Shown here: positions 43,683-52,685 of the stretch, one piece after another
Position numbering within the stretch: position 1 is the first letter of the stretch
Layout: every line of letters begins with the position of its first letter
Source: Microbacterium sp. 67-17
GTDB lineage: Bacteria > Actinomycetota > Actinomycetes > Actinomycetales > Microbacteriaceae
Direction: 5' to 3'
NCBI RefSeq assembly: GCF_001898325.1
Contig: NZ_MKTR01000034.1
Span: 294,597-358,596, forward strand
Length of the DNA stretch: 64,000 nt
Notes under the pieces: model-generated
Told to the model about the DNA's origin: nothing
Databases searched by the model: none
Seen by the model: only the letters and a program-made list of their open reading frames with translations
Translations under genes and position numbers: made by a program

Positions 43683-43695
43683 ACTTGTTCACAAG
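43683..43695. promoter_or_regulatory. GntR-type operator 2
   Basis: ACTTGTTCACAAG repeats operator 1 (arms CTTGT/ACAAG). It abuts the ribosome binding site of the deaminase gene starting at 43707, so binding here would block its transcription start. Confidence 0.65.
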
Positions 43696-43706
43696 GGAGC
43701 TTCTCC

Positions 43707-44192
43707 GTGTCTGATCTGACCGACCTCGACCTCGCGCATCTTCGGGCATCCATCGATATCGCCGCCCAGACGCGTGAGGCCGGCGCCCACCCCTTCGGAG
43801 CACTCGTGGTCGATGCGTCCGGTGCGGTCGTTGCCACGGCGGGAAACAACTCCCTGCCACCGGCCGGTGACCCGACCCAACACGCTGAGCTGCGGGCCGT
43901 CGCCGCGGCTGCCCGGGCGCTCGGCATCGAGGGCATGAAGGGATCGACTCTCTACACCAGTGCGGAACCCTGCGTCATGTGCTCGGGGGCCGCCTATTGG
44001 GCAGGGATCGACCGGGTCGTCTATGCACTCTCGGAGTATCGACTTCTCGGTCTCACCGGTGACCACCCCGAGAACCCGACGTTCTCGCTGCCGTGCCGTG
44101 AGGTGTTCGCCCGAGGACAGCGCGCGATTGAGGTCTCAGGGCCGCACATCGAAGATGAGGCCTCCGTCGTGCACGAGGGCTTCTGGCTCTAG
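43707..44192 (+). CDS. Nucleoside/nucleobase deaminase (cytidine-deaminase fold, guanine-deaminase-like)
   Basis: From GTG 43707 (GGGAG upstream) the 161-residue protein has the zinc motifs HAELRAV and PCVMCSGA of the tRNA-adenosine/guanine deaminase family, plus the C-terminal SLPCREVFARGQR segment. It probably deaminates guanine or another free base; a tRNA wobble deaminase is less likely given its purine-catabolism setting and operator. It is divergent from the adenosine deaminase operon. Confidence 0.85.
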   Translation: MSDLTDLDLAHLRASIDIAAQTREAGAHPFGALVVDASGAVVATAGNNSLPPAGDPTQHAELRAVAAAARALGIEGMKGSTLYTSAEPCVMCSGAAYWAGIDRVVYALSEYRLLGLTGDHPENPTFSLPCREVFARGQRAIEVSGPHIEDEASVVHEGFWL

Positions 44193-44204
44193 CGGGCGAC
44201 GAGC

Positions 44205-44963
44205 TTACAGCGCGCTCCACGGCGGGCGGACGGTGCGCACGAGCGAGTAGGACACGATCCCGGGGTCGTGGTACTCGACGCTATGCAGGATGCGGCGCGC
44301 GCTCGCGCCGATGCCGATGACCTCCAGCGTCATGACCGGGGTGCCCTCGGGCTTCTCGAACAGCTCGGCGAGTTCGCCCGACAGCGTCGCCACCCCGGGC
44401 GTCGTGACTTCCCACACGACAGGCTCTCCCCATACCCGCGCCGCGAAGGTGAACACCGACTCGCCCGGGTCGAACTCCGGGGGTAGCTCACCCGGAATCG
44501 GCACCGTGTCGTCGGCGATCATCGCGACGGCGCCATCCGCGCGCCACCGCTTGCGAACGGCGAGTCGAGTCGTGTCTGCGGGCCGCTCCATCACGGCACC
44601 GATCTCAGCGCCGAGCGACAGCGTGCGGGACTCGAGGACCTCCACCTCGGCGTGATAGCCCAGGCGGTCGAGAAGCTCGGTGTGCTCGAACTGCTCCTCG
44701 AGACGGACGCTCAGTCGCAGCGCGATGGGATCGACCGTGGTCACGGTCCCCTGTCGCCGCCGCACGATTCCCTGCGCCTCGAGCTGCGCCATGGCGTTGC
44801 GCAGTTGCTGGCGGCTGCACTCCAGCCGCGCCGTCAGTTCCAGCTCACCGGGCAGGGGTGCCCCGAGCGCGGCAGCTTCGCGCACATAGCGCAGCAGCCC
44901 GTGCTGGACACGCATGGTGTCCGCGTCACCAGCCGGGCGCGGTAGCGGGAGGTAGGTGGTCAC
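44205..44963 (-). CDS. GntR-family regulator with UTRA domain
   Basis: The 252-residue protein has an N-terminal GntR winged helix (LPGELELTARLECSRQQLRNAMAQL, then GIVRRRQGTVTTV) and a C-terminal UTRA ligand domain (RLAVRKRWRADGAVAMIADDTV, ILHSVEYHDPGIVSYSLVR). It likely controls the divergent deaminase and nucleoside operons through the ACTTGT palindromes. GTG 44963 follows GAGGAG. It converges with the 43707 gene, 12 bases apart. Confidence 0.85.
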   Translation of the reverse strand: MTTYLPLPRPAGDADTMRVQHGLLRYVREAAALGAPLPGELELTARLECSRQQLRNAMAQLEAQGIVRRRQGTVTTVDPIALRLSVRLEEQFEHTELLDRLGYHAEVEVLESRTLSLGAEIGAVMERPADTTRLAVRKRWRADGAVAMIADDTVPIPGELPPEFDPGESVFTFAARVWGEPVVWEVTTPGVATLSGELAELFEKPEGTPVMTLEVIGIGASARRILHSVEYHDPGIVSYSLVRTVRPPWSAL

Positions 44964-45035
44964 GGGGTCTCCTCACGCAGGCGCGGTGGCAGTGGGGCTG
45001 AGCCACACGCTAGCGGTCGGCCATGTCATGGGTGC

Positions 45036-45779
45036 TCACCGAAGCCCAAGACTTCGCAGAGTGCGCTCGATCGCGGCCAGCGACTGTGTGACGACATGCG
45101 CGATGATCTGTTCGCCCTTCGCGGCGGTCGCCGCGCGAGGGTCGCCGAACACTCCTGTCTCCCCGAGCGGCGCCAACGCCTGGGGTCGCTGTCCGAAGTC
45201 GGGCGGCAGTTCTGGATATTCAGCGGCGAACCGCTCGGGGTGCACGGTGTCGGGAAAGATGGCGAGCATCATCGACGTCTCGAGCTCGTCGGCGTGGCAC
45301 AGGCCCGGGGCTGCCCAGGGGCTCTCTTTGACCTGATCGCCGATGTCGACAAGCCCGGGATAGTCGAGCACCAGGACCGGCATCCGTTCGCCTGCCGCCG
45401 CCCGCTTCTCGGCGGCGAGCTGGAGGGGCAGCCGGTTGCCGTAGTCCCCGTTCACCACGACCAAGAGGGCAAAGCCCGCCGCATCCAGCGACGCCGCAAT
45501 ATCGCCGCAGATCGCCGCCACAGTGTCGACCGAGAGTGACACGGTGCCGGGGAAGGCGGCGTTTCCCCACGTGTTTCCGTACTCGATGCTCGGGAGGAGC
45601 ACGGCATCCAGGCCCGAGGCGATTCCGCGGGCGATCGCCTCTGCTTGGCGGGTATCGGTATCCAGAGGCAGATGCGGGCCGTGCTGCTCTAGAGCTCCGA
45701 ACGGCAAGACGGCGAGGGGAGGACCCGAAGCCAAGACATCGCGCATGTCGGTCCATGTCGACGAGCTGAGTTCGATCAC
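45036..45779 (-). CDS. Creatininase-family protein with altered metal site
   Basis: The 247-residue protein follows creatinine amidohydrolase: VLPFGALEQHGPHLPLDTDT, GNTWGNAAFPGT and CHADELETSMML. The family NGH(G/Y) box that carries a metal-binding His reads NGDYGN, with Asp112 instead. So the bimetal site is changed or the activity differs. No creatinase or sarcosine oxidase is nearby. GTG 45779 is preferred because GGAGA precedes it. Confidence 0.75.
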   Translation of the reverse strand: MIELSSSTWTDMRDVLASGPPLAVLPFGALEQHGPHLPLDTDTRQAEAIARGIASGLDAVLLPSIEYGNTWGNAAFPGTVSLSVDTVAAICGDIAASLDAAGFALLVVVNGDYGNRLPLQLAAEKRAAAGERMPVLVLDYPGLVDIGDQVKESPWAAPGLCHADELETSMMLAIFPDTVHPERFAAEYPELPPDFGQRPQALAPLGETGVFGDPRAATAAKGEQIIAHVVTQSLAAIERTLRSLGLR

Positions 45780-45863
45780 AGAGTCTCCGCGGGGTCGGGG
45801 CGAGCGTGTCGCCGCTGAGTCGGATGCGCGTTCCTGGCCCAACGGTAGCGGGCTGCGTGGCCG

Positions 45864-47240
45864 TCAGTCATCGAACAGTCCCGGCGGCCTCTCGATCGAA
45901 TCGAGGTATGCGGTGCGTCGCGCGAAGAGGCCCGGGATGCGGTCGCGCGCATCGTCGATGATGCGAGACAGGTCACCCGAACGCAGGTCACCGTCCTCGA
46001 CGAGTACGTGACCTGCCACCATCGTCAGCGAGACATCCGACCCGCGCACCGCGTGAACGAGGTTGTGGTGGATGTTGGCGTAGGCGCCGGCAGGAAGCAG
46101 GGGCGTCATCCGCGGAGTGTGCGAACGCACGGCGATGAGGTCTGCCTGTTTGCCCGGCTCGAGGGAACCGAGCCGATCCGCCTGCCCGATCGCGCGGGCG
46201 CCCTCGATCGTGGCCATCCGCAGCACCTGCCAGGAATCCATGGCCGCGGCATCCATCTTTCGTAGCTTGCCCAGCAGGGACGCGACCTTCATCTCCTCGA
46301 ACATGTCGAGGTTGTTGTTCTCTTTCTCACCATCGGTGCCGAGGGCAACCGCGACGCCGGCCTCGATGAGCTCAGCGATAGGGGCCATGCCGCTGGCAAG
46401 CTTCATATTGCTCACGGGGTTGTGCGAGATGCTCACGCCACGATCTGCCATCAGGGTGATCTCGTCGGCATCCAGCCATACCGCGTGGGCGATCATGGTC
46501 CGCGGCGTATCGAAGAATCCCAGCTTCTCCAGTGCGTGCATCGGCCGCATGCCCATGCGCTCTTGGAAGATCTGGACGTCCCATTCGGACTCGCTGCAGT
46601 GGGTGTAGATCCCGGTGTCGAAGTCCTTTGCCATCGCGATCGCGCGCTGCTGGCCCGCCTCGTCGGCGTAGAACGGATGCTCTAGTCCGACCCACGGCAT
46701 GATGCGCCCGCCTGCCGCGCCGGTCCACTCCCGGAGGACCCGTTCGTTGTCGTCGAGCGTGTCGAAGTAGTCGTAGTCGGGGTGCTCGCCCACGTAGTTG
46801 ACGGTGACGAGCCGGTTGCCGAGTTCGGTGGCAACTGCCGCGGCGCGATCCATGTACCGCCACATGTCGACGACAGTCGTCGTGCCCGACAGCAACCCTT
46901 CTGCGTAGCAGAGTCGGGCTGCGGCCTCGGCGTCGTCTGGCTCGAGCACGCGGTGCATCGGGTCGATGTGCAGGCGCAGCCACTCCCAGACAGGAAGGTG
47001 TTCGGCGGTGCCGCGCAGGAGGCCCGAGTGGTGGTGACCGTTGATGAGCCCCGGGAGCAGGACGTGGTCGGCCAGGTGCCGCTCGGATGCGCCGGGGAAT
47101 CGCCCGCGCAGGGCCGTGATGTCATCGATCGCGACGATCGTGTCGCCGTCGATCGCGACTCCGGCATCCACGAGGACCTCGGTCTCGCGCGTCATCGGCA
47201 CGACGATGTCGGCCGTGATCAGCTGGATGCCCGCGCTCAT
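45864..47240 (-). CDS. Amidohydrolase of the MTA/SAH deaminase-like (TrzA/AtzA) family
   Basis: The 458-residue protein has LINGHHHSGLLRG, THCSESEWDV, MIAHAVWLD, SHNPVSNMKLASGMAPI and LGTDGEKENNNLDMF, the pattern of methylthioadenosine/S-adenosylhomocysteine deaminases and related 8-oxoguanine or triazine hydrolases. It probably removes an amino group from a purine derivative. ATG 47240 overlaps the upstream amidohydrolase stop (ATGA). Confidence 0.88.
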   Translation of the reverse strand: MSAGIQLITADIVVPMTRETEVLVDAGVAIDGDTIVAIDDITALRGRFPGASERHLADHVLLPGLINGHHHSGLLRGTAEHLPVWEWLRLHIDPMHRVLEPDDAEAAARLCYAEGLLSGTTTVVDMWRYMDRAAAVATELGNRLVTVNYVGEHPDYDYFDTLDDNERVLREWTGAAGGRIMPWVGLEHPFYADEAGQQRAIAMAKDFDTGIYTHCSESEWDVQIFQERMGMRPMHALEKLGFFDTPRTMIAHAVWLDADEITLMADRGVSISHNPVSNMKLASGMAPIAELIEAGVAVALGTDGEKENNNLDMFEEMKVASLLGKLRKMDAAAMDSWQVLRMATIEGARAIGQADRLGSLEPGKQADLIAVRSHTPRMTPLLPAGAYANIHHNLVHAVRGSDVSLTMVAGHVLVEDGDLRSGDLSRIIDDARDRIPGLFARRTAYLDSIERPPGLFDD

Positions 47241-48445
47241 GCCACGACCACCGGCAGCGCGCCAGCCTGGACGCGCCCGCGTGCGACTACCGCGCGAATC
47301 CGCGCCGTGTCGAGCGCGGCGATGTCCTCCCAGGGGCGCCCCTCGACAACGATGAAATCGGCCGCCATGCCGGCTCGGATCGTGCCGACGAGCCCCCCCA
47401 GGTTGATCGAGTCTGCAGCATCGCTCGTTGCTGCCCGCAGTGCGCGCTCGGCATCCCAGCCGAAAAGCTCCGCCATGAGACGAACTTCCTCCATCTGGTC
47501 GCCGAAGAGGGTGAACACGCCGTTGGCATCGGTCCCGAGCACGAACCGCACCCCCGCACGACCAGCATCGCGCAGACGGGTGCCGCGGACCCGGGCCATC
47601 TCGGCCGATTTCTCCCGTGCATCGTCGGCGATCCCCTCGGCGCCCGCTTCGAGGCGTTCGTGGATCAGGAGCGTCGGGCCGACCGGAATGTTTCGCTCTG
47701 CCAGTACGCGCATCTGCTCCGGCGTCATCCCGGTGCCGTGCTCGATCGAATCGGCCCCGGCAGCCAGGGCCCGGTCGATGCCTTCCGCGGTGTGGCTGTG
47801 CGCGGCCACGAGCATGCCGAGGGCATGCGCTTCATCCACGGTGGCGGCAAGTTCTGCGTCAGTGTGGTTGCGCCACGTGACTTTGTCACCCATCGAGAGG
47901 ATGCCGCCCGACGTGTAGATCTTGATCGACTCCGCCCCTGCTCGGGCCCAGGTACGCACGAGCTTGCGGCACTCATCGGGACTGTCGGCAGTCGCGGGCC
48001 GGTGCGGGTAGTGCGGCGGGGTGAACAGGTCGCCGTGGCCGGCGGTCATTCCCACGGGTCCCGCGCCATACAGACGTGGACCGTCCACGATGCCCGCATC
48101 GAGGGCTCGCGAGACGGCGAAGTGACACGTGTCGGAGGCAAGGTCGCGGAGGGTCGTGACGCCGCCTCTCACGGCCCGCTGGGCGTGCGCGAGGATGTGC
48201 AGCGACCGCTCCTCGGGGGGCGTGATGAGTGCCCACGAGCGGTCGGCCTTGCCCGAGATCGCGTTGGTATCCAGGTGGACGTGGGTGTCGACCAGGCCCG
48301 GGATCACGCTGAGACCGGAGGCGGGTGCCTCCCGATCCGACGGCGTGACCGAAGTGATCATCCCCGCCTCCCAGGTGAGGTCGACGAGGCCCAGTGACTG
48401 GTGGCCGTCCCACACATCGATGCCGGAGATCGTGGTGCCTGTCAT
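47237..48445 (-). CDS. Metal-dependent amidohydrolase (imidazolonepropionase-like, COG1228 type)
   Basis: The 402-residue enzyme has VIPGLVDTHVHLDTN, GGVTTLRDLASD, a lysine in ESIKIYTSGG (candidate bridging residue), LVAAHSHTAEGIDRA, DSIEHGTGM and FVLGTDANG. This is the imidazolonepropionase/prolidase-like branch, which hydrolyses cyclic amides or dipeptides. Substrate unknown; in context a ring amide from purine breakdown is possible. AGAGGA decides for ATG 48445. Confidence 0.8.
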   Translation of the reverse strand: MTGTTISGIDVWDGHQSLGLVDLTWEAGMITSVTPSDREAPASGLSVIPGLVDTHVHLDTNAISGKADRSWALITPPEERSLHILAHAQRAVRGGVTTLRDLASDTCHFAVSRALDAGIVDGPRLYGAGPVGMTAGHGDLFTPPHYPHRPATADSPDECRKLVRTWARAGAESIKIYTSGGILSMGDKVTWRNHTDAELAATVDEAHALGMLVAAHSHTAEGIDRALAAGADSIEHGTGMTPEQMRVLAERNIPVGPTLLIHERLEAGAEGIADDAREKSAEMARVRGTRLRDAGRAGVRFVLGTDANGVFTLFGDQMEEVRLMAELFGWDAERALRAATSDAADSINLGGLVGTIRAGMAADFIVVEGRPWEDIAALDTARIRAVVARGRVQAGALPVVVA

Positions 48446-48512
48446 GGTGTCTTCCTCTGCCTCAGAGTCGGGTGTTCGAGCACGATCGGCGCGCATCCCT
48501 TCGTAGAGTCGG

Positions 48513-49010
48513 TCATTCCTCGCCGTTCGTGAAGTGGAGACAGGTCAGACCGAAGGCGGCGCTGTCGGGGCGCAGAGCGAATGTCGGTGAGACCACCTCG
48601 GTCACCGTCACCTCGACGGTGTAGTGCACCTCGCCCCGCAGCAGATGCCCGGCATACGCGGTTGACCCCTGTGACTTCACGCCCGCGGCGACGTGGATGT
48701 GGGGCCTGGGCGTTCCTCCGACACTTGTGATTGTGCCCGACCCCACGCCCTCGAGGTAGGCGATGTCGACGGCGTCGGCGAGTGGAGGCTCCTCGTCGGC
48801 GAGCGGTGCATTGGTGCCGATGAGACGCACCGAGCGGAACGCGCCGAACAGGGTTACTGTCGCCTGCGCGACTCCCGCGCCGACACACCAAGCGGTGATC
48901 GTCTCGAGGAGTTCTTCGCCGGGATCGAGCACGAGCATCCACTGACGACCCGTCGTGATCTGTGCACTTCTCACCGCACACCTGCACGCGGGTCCGAATG
49001 GCTCGCCCAT
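48513..49010 (-). CDS. PPC (DUF296) domain protein
   Basis: The 165-residue protein has the PPC/DUF296 fold: WMLVLDPGEELLETI, VTLFGAFRSVRL, then PHIHVAAG and AYAGHLLRGEVHYTVEV. The conserved histidines of the PHIH motif may bind metal. Plant members bind DNA; the bacterial role is unknown. It is the probable first gene of the run 48513-45864. GGAGGAG precedes ATG 49010. Confidence 0.8.
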   Translation of the reverse strand: MGEPFGPACRCAVRSAQITTGRQWMLVLDPGEELLETITAWCVGAGVAQATVTLFGAFRSVRLIGTNAPLADEEPPLADAVDIAYLEGVGSGTITSVGGTPRPHIHVAAGVKSQGSTAYAGHLLRGEVHYTVEVTVTEVVSPTFALRPDSAAFGLTCLHFTNGEE

Positions 49011-49126
49011 CCAGTGATCTCCTCCGCGGAGGTTGGGGTCGGTGCGGGCGATGTGCGCGAGAAGTGGGGGCGTCGCCGTGCTGTCGGGTGCATGGCTCCA
49101 CCGTAGGGTGTCGCGCGGTGACCGGA

Positions 49127-50077
49127 TCAGCGCAGTGACACCGCCACCTCGCGCAAGGCGTCGGCCGAGCGGCGCAGCAGTGCGAGCTCGTTCGGTGAGA
49201 ACGGCGTCTGACGGATCGGGAACGCACCGCGAGAGTTGACGATCGAGGGCACAGACAGCGCGACGCCGTTGATGCCGTGGAAATCGCGCAGGACGGTGCT
49301 GACGGGGAGCACGGCGTTCTCGTCGCGGAGGATCGCCTCGATGATGCGGGCCGACGAGAGTCCGATCGCGTAGTTGGTTGCGCCCTTGCCCTGGATGACT
49401 TTGTAGGCGGAGTCGCGCACGTCCACCGTGATGCCATCCAGCTCATCGACCGTCATCCGGGGGTGGCCCTCCGATTCCCACTCCAGGAGGGGGACCGTGC
49501 CGATGCTTGCGTGGGACCACAGAGCGAACTCCGTGTCGCCGTGTTCACCGATGATGTAGGCGTGCACGCTCGAGGTGGCGACCCCGGCTCGCTGGGCGAG
49601 TTTCCACCGCAGGCGTGAGGTGTCGAGGACGGTCCCTGACGCGAAGAGTCGCTCCGGGGGAAGGCCGGTCTCCTCCTGCGCGAGAACGGTGAGCACATCG
49701 CACGGGTTCGTGACGATCACGTAGACGGCGTCGGGGGCGACTTCTAGCAGCTGGGGGAGCATCTTTCGCAGGATGCCCGCGTTCACACCTGCCAGCTCGA
49801 TGCGGCTCTGTCCGGGGTTCTGCTTGGCGCCTGCGGTGATCACGACGACGTGGGAGCCTTCAGCAACGGAGATGTCGCTGCCACCGCTGATGTCACTCGA
49901 TCCGGTGAAGAGGGTGCCGTGGGCGAGATCGAGAATCTCGGCATCCACCTTGGCGGTATTGATGTCGTAGAGGGCGACGTGGCGGGCCGAGCCGCGGATG
50001 AGTGCGGCATAGGCAACGCTGGAGCCGACGCTGCCGGCGCCGACGACGGTGACTTTCGAGTTCTCGATCACACTCAT
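49127..50077 (-). CDS. ldh: L-lactate dehydrogenase
   Basis: The 316-residue NAD enzyme interconverts pyruvate and L-lactate. It has the nucleotide-binding VVGAGSVGSSVA, the substrate-loop region AGAKQNPGQSRIEL, the VTNPCDVLT strand, GTVLDTSRLR and the catalytic histidine in IGEHGDTEF. Length and motifs are normal. It is a single gene between the PPC gene and the exporter. Confidence 0.95.
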   Translation of the reverse strand: MSVIENSKVTVVGAGSVGSSVAYAALIRGSARHVALYDINTAKVDAEILDLAHGTLFTGSSDISGGSDISVAEGSHVVVITAGAKQNPGQSRIELAGVNAGILRKMLPQLLEVAPDAVYVIVTNPCDVLTVLAQEETGLPPERLFASGTVLDTSRLRWKLAQRAGVATSSVHAYIIGEHGDTEFALWSHASIGTVPLLEWESEGHPRMTVDELDGITVDVRDSAYKVIQGKGATNYAIGLSSARIIEAILRDENAVLPVSTVLRDFHGINGVALSVPSIVNSRGAFPIRQTPFSPNELALLRRSADALREVAVSLR

Positions 50078-50101
50078 GGGGGACAGTCTGGCAGGTCGAC
50101 G

Positions 50102-51499
50102 TTACGCCCCGGTAGCGGGTGCCGGGTCCGCCTCGACTGCGGCGACGGTGGGGTTCCGGATGCCGAGGAACGACACGATCCCGCCCGCCACCATGAGTCC
50201 GGCTGTGACGATCGCGGCGCGGTGGAAGCCGTCCAGGTCGAGGCTCCCTGCGACGATCGTCGCGAGAGTGGCAATGATGAGCAGCCCGGCGATCCTCGCG
50301 ACCGCATTGTTCACCGCCGAGGCGATCCCCGAGCGAGCGGGATCGACGGCACCCAGGATCGCGGCGGTGAGCGGTGAGACCGTGATCGCAAGCCCGAGGC
50401 CGAACAGGATGAGCCCCGGCAGCAGCTGGAGCCAGTAGTTTACGGGGTCTGTGACCGCCAGAAGCAGCAGCGATCCGCCGGCCATCACGAGAGGCCCGAC
50501 GGTCATGAAGACCCGGGGTCCGAAGCGGTCGGACAGGGATCCCATCGACGCACTCAGCAGCACCATCATCACGGTGGTCGGCAGGCTCGCGAGTCCCGCC
50601 AGGGTCGCCGAGAACCCGGCCTCTTGCTGCAGGTAGACCGTGACCACGAAGCCGTTGAGCGAGAGCGCTGCGTACACGAACAGAGTCGCGATGTTCCCGG
50701 TCCAGAAGTTGCGGATGCGGAACAGGTCAAGCGGTAACATCGGCGTCGTCGCCGACCGCTGACGCCATAGGAAGAGCGCGAACAGCAGGATGCCGGCCGC
50801 GAACGTCCCCCAGATCACCGGCGATCCCCATCCGAGGTTCGGCTGTTCGATCAGCGCGAAGACCGCCCCGCCGAGTCCGAACGTGCACAGGGCAGCGCCG
50901 ATCCAGTCGATGCGCGCGTCGGGGCGACGCTCGTCGCGCTCCCCGAGCCGGTGCAGCAGCCACAGTGTGATGCCGATGGGCACGATGTTGATGACGAATG
51001 CGAACCGCCACGACAGGTAGTCGACGAAAACCCCACCGATGAGGGGGCCGACGATCATCGCGCCGGTGGTCATGGCGGTCCAGATCCCGATGGCACGTCC
51101 CCGCATCGCGCCGTCGAAGCGTGAAGTGATCAGCGCCAGAGAGCTGGGCACCAGGAACGCGCCGGCCGCGCCCTGCACCGCGCGGGCGACGATCAGGATG
51201 ACGGGGTCCGGTGCGATCGCGATCACGACGGATGCCGCGGCGAACCCGTAGAGGCCGATCCGCAGCACGAGCAGTCGGCCGAAGGCATCCGAGATCGAGC
51301 CGGCGAGCAGGATGAGCGATCCGAGAGTGATGAGATAGGCATCCACGACCCACTGCTGCGTCGTGAGGCCACCGCCGAGTTCGGCTTCGATCGCGGGGAG
51401 GGCGACGTTGATGAGCGTTCCGTCGAGGAACGCGACGAACGACGCCAGGATCGCGATCGTGAGGATGAGCCGCTGGGGCCGACTCATGCGAGATGCCAC
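50102..51499 (-). CDS. MFS drug exporter, DHA2/EmrB-QacA type (14 helices)
   Basis: The 465-residue protein has fourteen predicted membrane helices, the DHA2 motif FLDGTLINVALPAIE in helix 1, motif A-like GSISDAFGRLLVL and antiporter motif C in WTAMTTGAMIVGPLIGGVF. It probably exports hydrophobic compounds by proton antiport. GTG 51499 or ATG 51487 could start it; neither is decisive. Confidence 0.9.
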   Translation of the reverse strand: MASRMSRPQRLILTIAILASFVAFLDGTLINVALPAIEAELGGGLTTQQWVVDAYLITLGSLILLAGSISDAFGRLLVLRIGLYGFAAASVVIAIAPDPVILIVARAVQGAAGAFLVPSSLALITSRFDGAMRGRAIGIWTAMTTGAMIVGPLIGGVFVDYLSWRFAFVINIVPIGITLWLLHRLGERDERRPDARIDWIGAALCTFGLGGAVFALIEQPNLGWGSPVIWGTFAAGILLFALFLWRQRSATTPMLPLDLFRIRNFWTGNIATLFVYAALSLNGFVVTVYLQQEAGFSATLAGLASLPTTVMMVLLSASMGSLSDRFGPRVFMTVGPLVMAGGSLLLLAVTDPVNYWLQLLPGLILFGLGLAITVSPLTAAILGAVDPARSGIASAVNNAVARIAGLLIIATLATIVAGSLDLDGFHRAAIVTAGLMVAGGIVSFLGIRNPTVAAVEADPAPATGA

Positions 51500-51542
51500 A
51501 CCGCCACGCTACGCGCCCCGCGCGACAGTGGGGTCGCTCAGA

Positions 51543-52067
51543 TCAGAGGGCTCCGCCGGCAGCGGGTGGTGCGTCGGCCTCGGCCGAGTCTCCATTGGGC
51601 ATGTCGCGGGCGACGAAGTTCTCGATGTCGAAGAGGTTTGTGGTGCGTTCGGCGATGGTCAGCAGAGTCGTCATTGACGCGACCTCCTCAACCTGCTCCT
51701 TCAGGAACCACAGCATCGCCTGCTCGCCCAGGCCATCGCTCTCTGCGCGGGCCGCAGCGAACAATGCCTCGATCTGGGAGGACACCCGCTTCTCCTGCTC
51801 GAGGGCGAGACGGATCGGCTCGGCGTGATCGGCGAAGTCGGTGCGCACAGCCGGAACGCCGGGGACTGATACGCCCATGTCACGGTCAAGGCGGTACTGG
51901 ATGAGCATCATCGCGTGGTTGCGCTCTTCGACCGACTGGCGGTAGAAGTGGCGCGCGAGCTGTGGCAGGTCGTGGTCGTCGTACCAAACCGCGATGGCGA
52001 TGTACTGCTGGCTGGCCGCGAACTCGTGGCCGATCTGCTCAGAGAGCAGTTGGTCGAACGTGGTCAT
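51543..52067 (-). CDS. Ferritin (FtnA/BfrB-like)
   Basis: From ATG 52067 (GGAG upstream) the 174-residue four-helix protein has the ferroxidase residues of bacterial ferritins: EFAASQQYIAIAVWYDDHDL, the VEERNHAMMLI helix with ExxH, and LKEQVEEVASM. It oxidises and stores iron. An apparent extension to 52307 would run through the tRNA gene and is rejected. Confidence 0.92.
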   Translation of the reverse strand: MTTFDQLLSEQIGHEFAASQQYIAIAVWYDDHDLPQLARHFYRQSVEERNHAMMLIQYRLDRDMGVSVPGVPAVRTDFADHAEPIRLALEQEKRVSSQIEALFAAARAESDGLGEQAMLWFLKEQVEEVASMTTLLTIAERTTNLFDIENFVARDMPNGDSAEADAPPAAGGAL

Positions 52068-52215
52068 GACACTCCGATCGGGTCGCGAAACTCTCCATCC
52101 CATCCTGGCAGACGGTGGTGTGACGAAGACAGTGGTGAGGGCGTGCTGCTGATCACGGCGAAGCGACCCGGTGCAGGATTTCGACGCCGGTGTGGCGTGT
52201 CGTAAGCTGGACGAC

Positions 52216-52306
52216 GGTGACGTGTCCGAGCGGCCGAAGGTGCAACTCTCGAAAAGTTGTGTAGGGTAACCCCCTACCGTGGGTTCAAATCCCACCGTCA
52301 CCGCCA
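52216..52306 (+). tRNA. tRNA-Ser (anticodon CGA)
   Basis: Acceptor stem GGTGACG pairs with CGTCACC, discriminator G, encoded CCA. The anticodon stem CAACT/AGTTG carries loop CTCGAAA, giving anticodon CGA (codon UCG). The long variable arm (GTAGGGTAACCCCCTAC) is the serine hallmark, and GGTTCAAAT is the T loop. 91 bases with CCA. Confidence 0.97.
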
Positions 52307-52685
52307 TTTTTCTCCCAGATCAGCGCCTCTTTTCGGGGCGCTGATCTGCGTGTGGGTAAAGATTCGGGTAAACGCGTCCAGGCCCGGAAATAGCCTTTGA
52401 CCTGGGCTTTTCTGATCTGGACCGCTAAGCGTGTTCCGTGGGTAAAAGGATCCCACCGTAGGTTGGCGGGATCCACTGGGCGTTGGCGAGACTGGTGACA
52501 TGCCGCGTGGTGGAGGGATTTCGGCAGGGTGGCCGACGCATCGGACCTTGTTGAGTCATCGTGCGATGGTCCGTGCGACAACGACAAGGTCGCTGCTCAT
52601 AGAAGGACGCAACGCAGGAGTGCCGCCGCGGCGTCGACCAAGCCCCACCGTCAGGAAGGCGCGGAGTAGTCCGAGGGATGTCCTG
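52307..52685. other. Gene-free spacer with att-like short repeats after tRNA-Ser
   Basis: No convincing gene lies in these 379 bases. They hold a hairpin AGATCAGCGCC/GGCGCTGATCT (52317-52347, the likely tRNA terminator), three copies of GGGTAAA (52354, 52366, 52440), a repeat of the tRNA 3' sequence ATCCCACCGT (52450-52459) and another CCCACCGTCA (52644-52653). GGATCCC/GGGATCC (52448-52474) is an inverted repeat. These suit a tyrosine-integrase attachment region; no integrase is in the window. Confidence 0.45.

Noticed and set aside
45036-45779. Creatinine degradation pathway
   Set aside because: Only a creatininase-like gene with an altered metal site is present; creatinase and sarcosine oxidase are absent.
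52285-52587. Minus-strand ORF running across the tRNA-Ser end
   Set aside because: It overlaps the tRNA and the att-like repeats, with no recognisable protein features.
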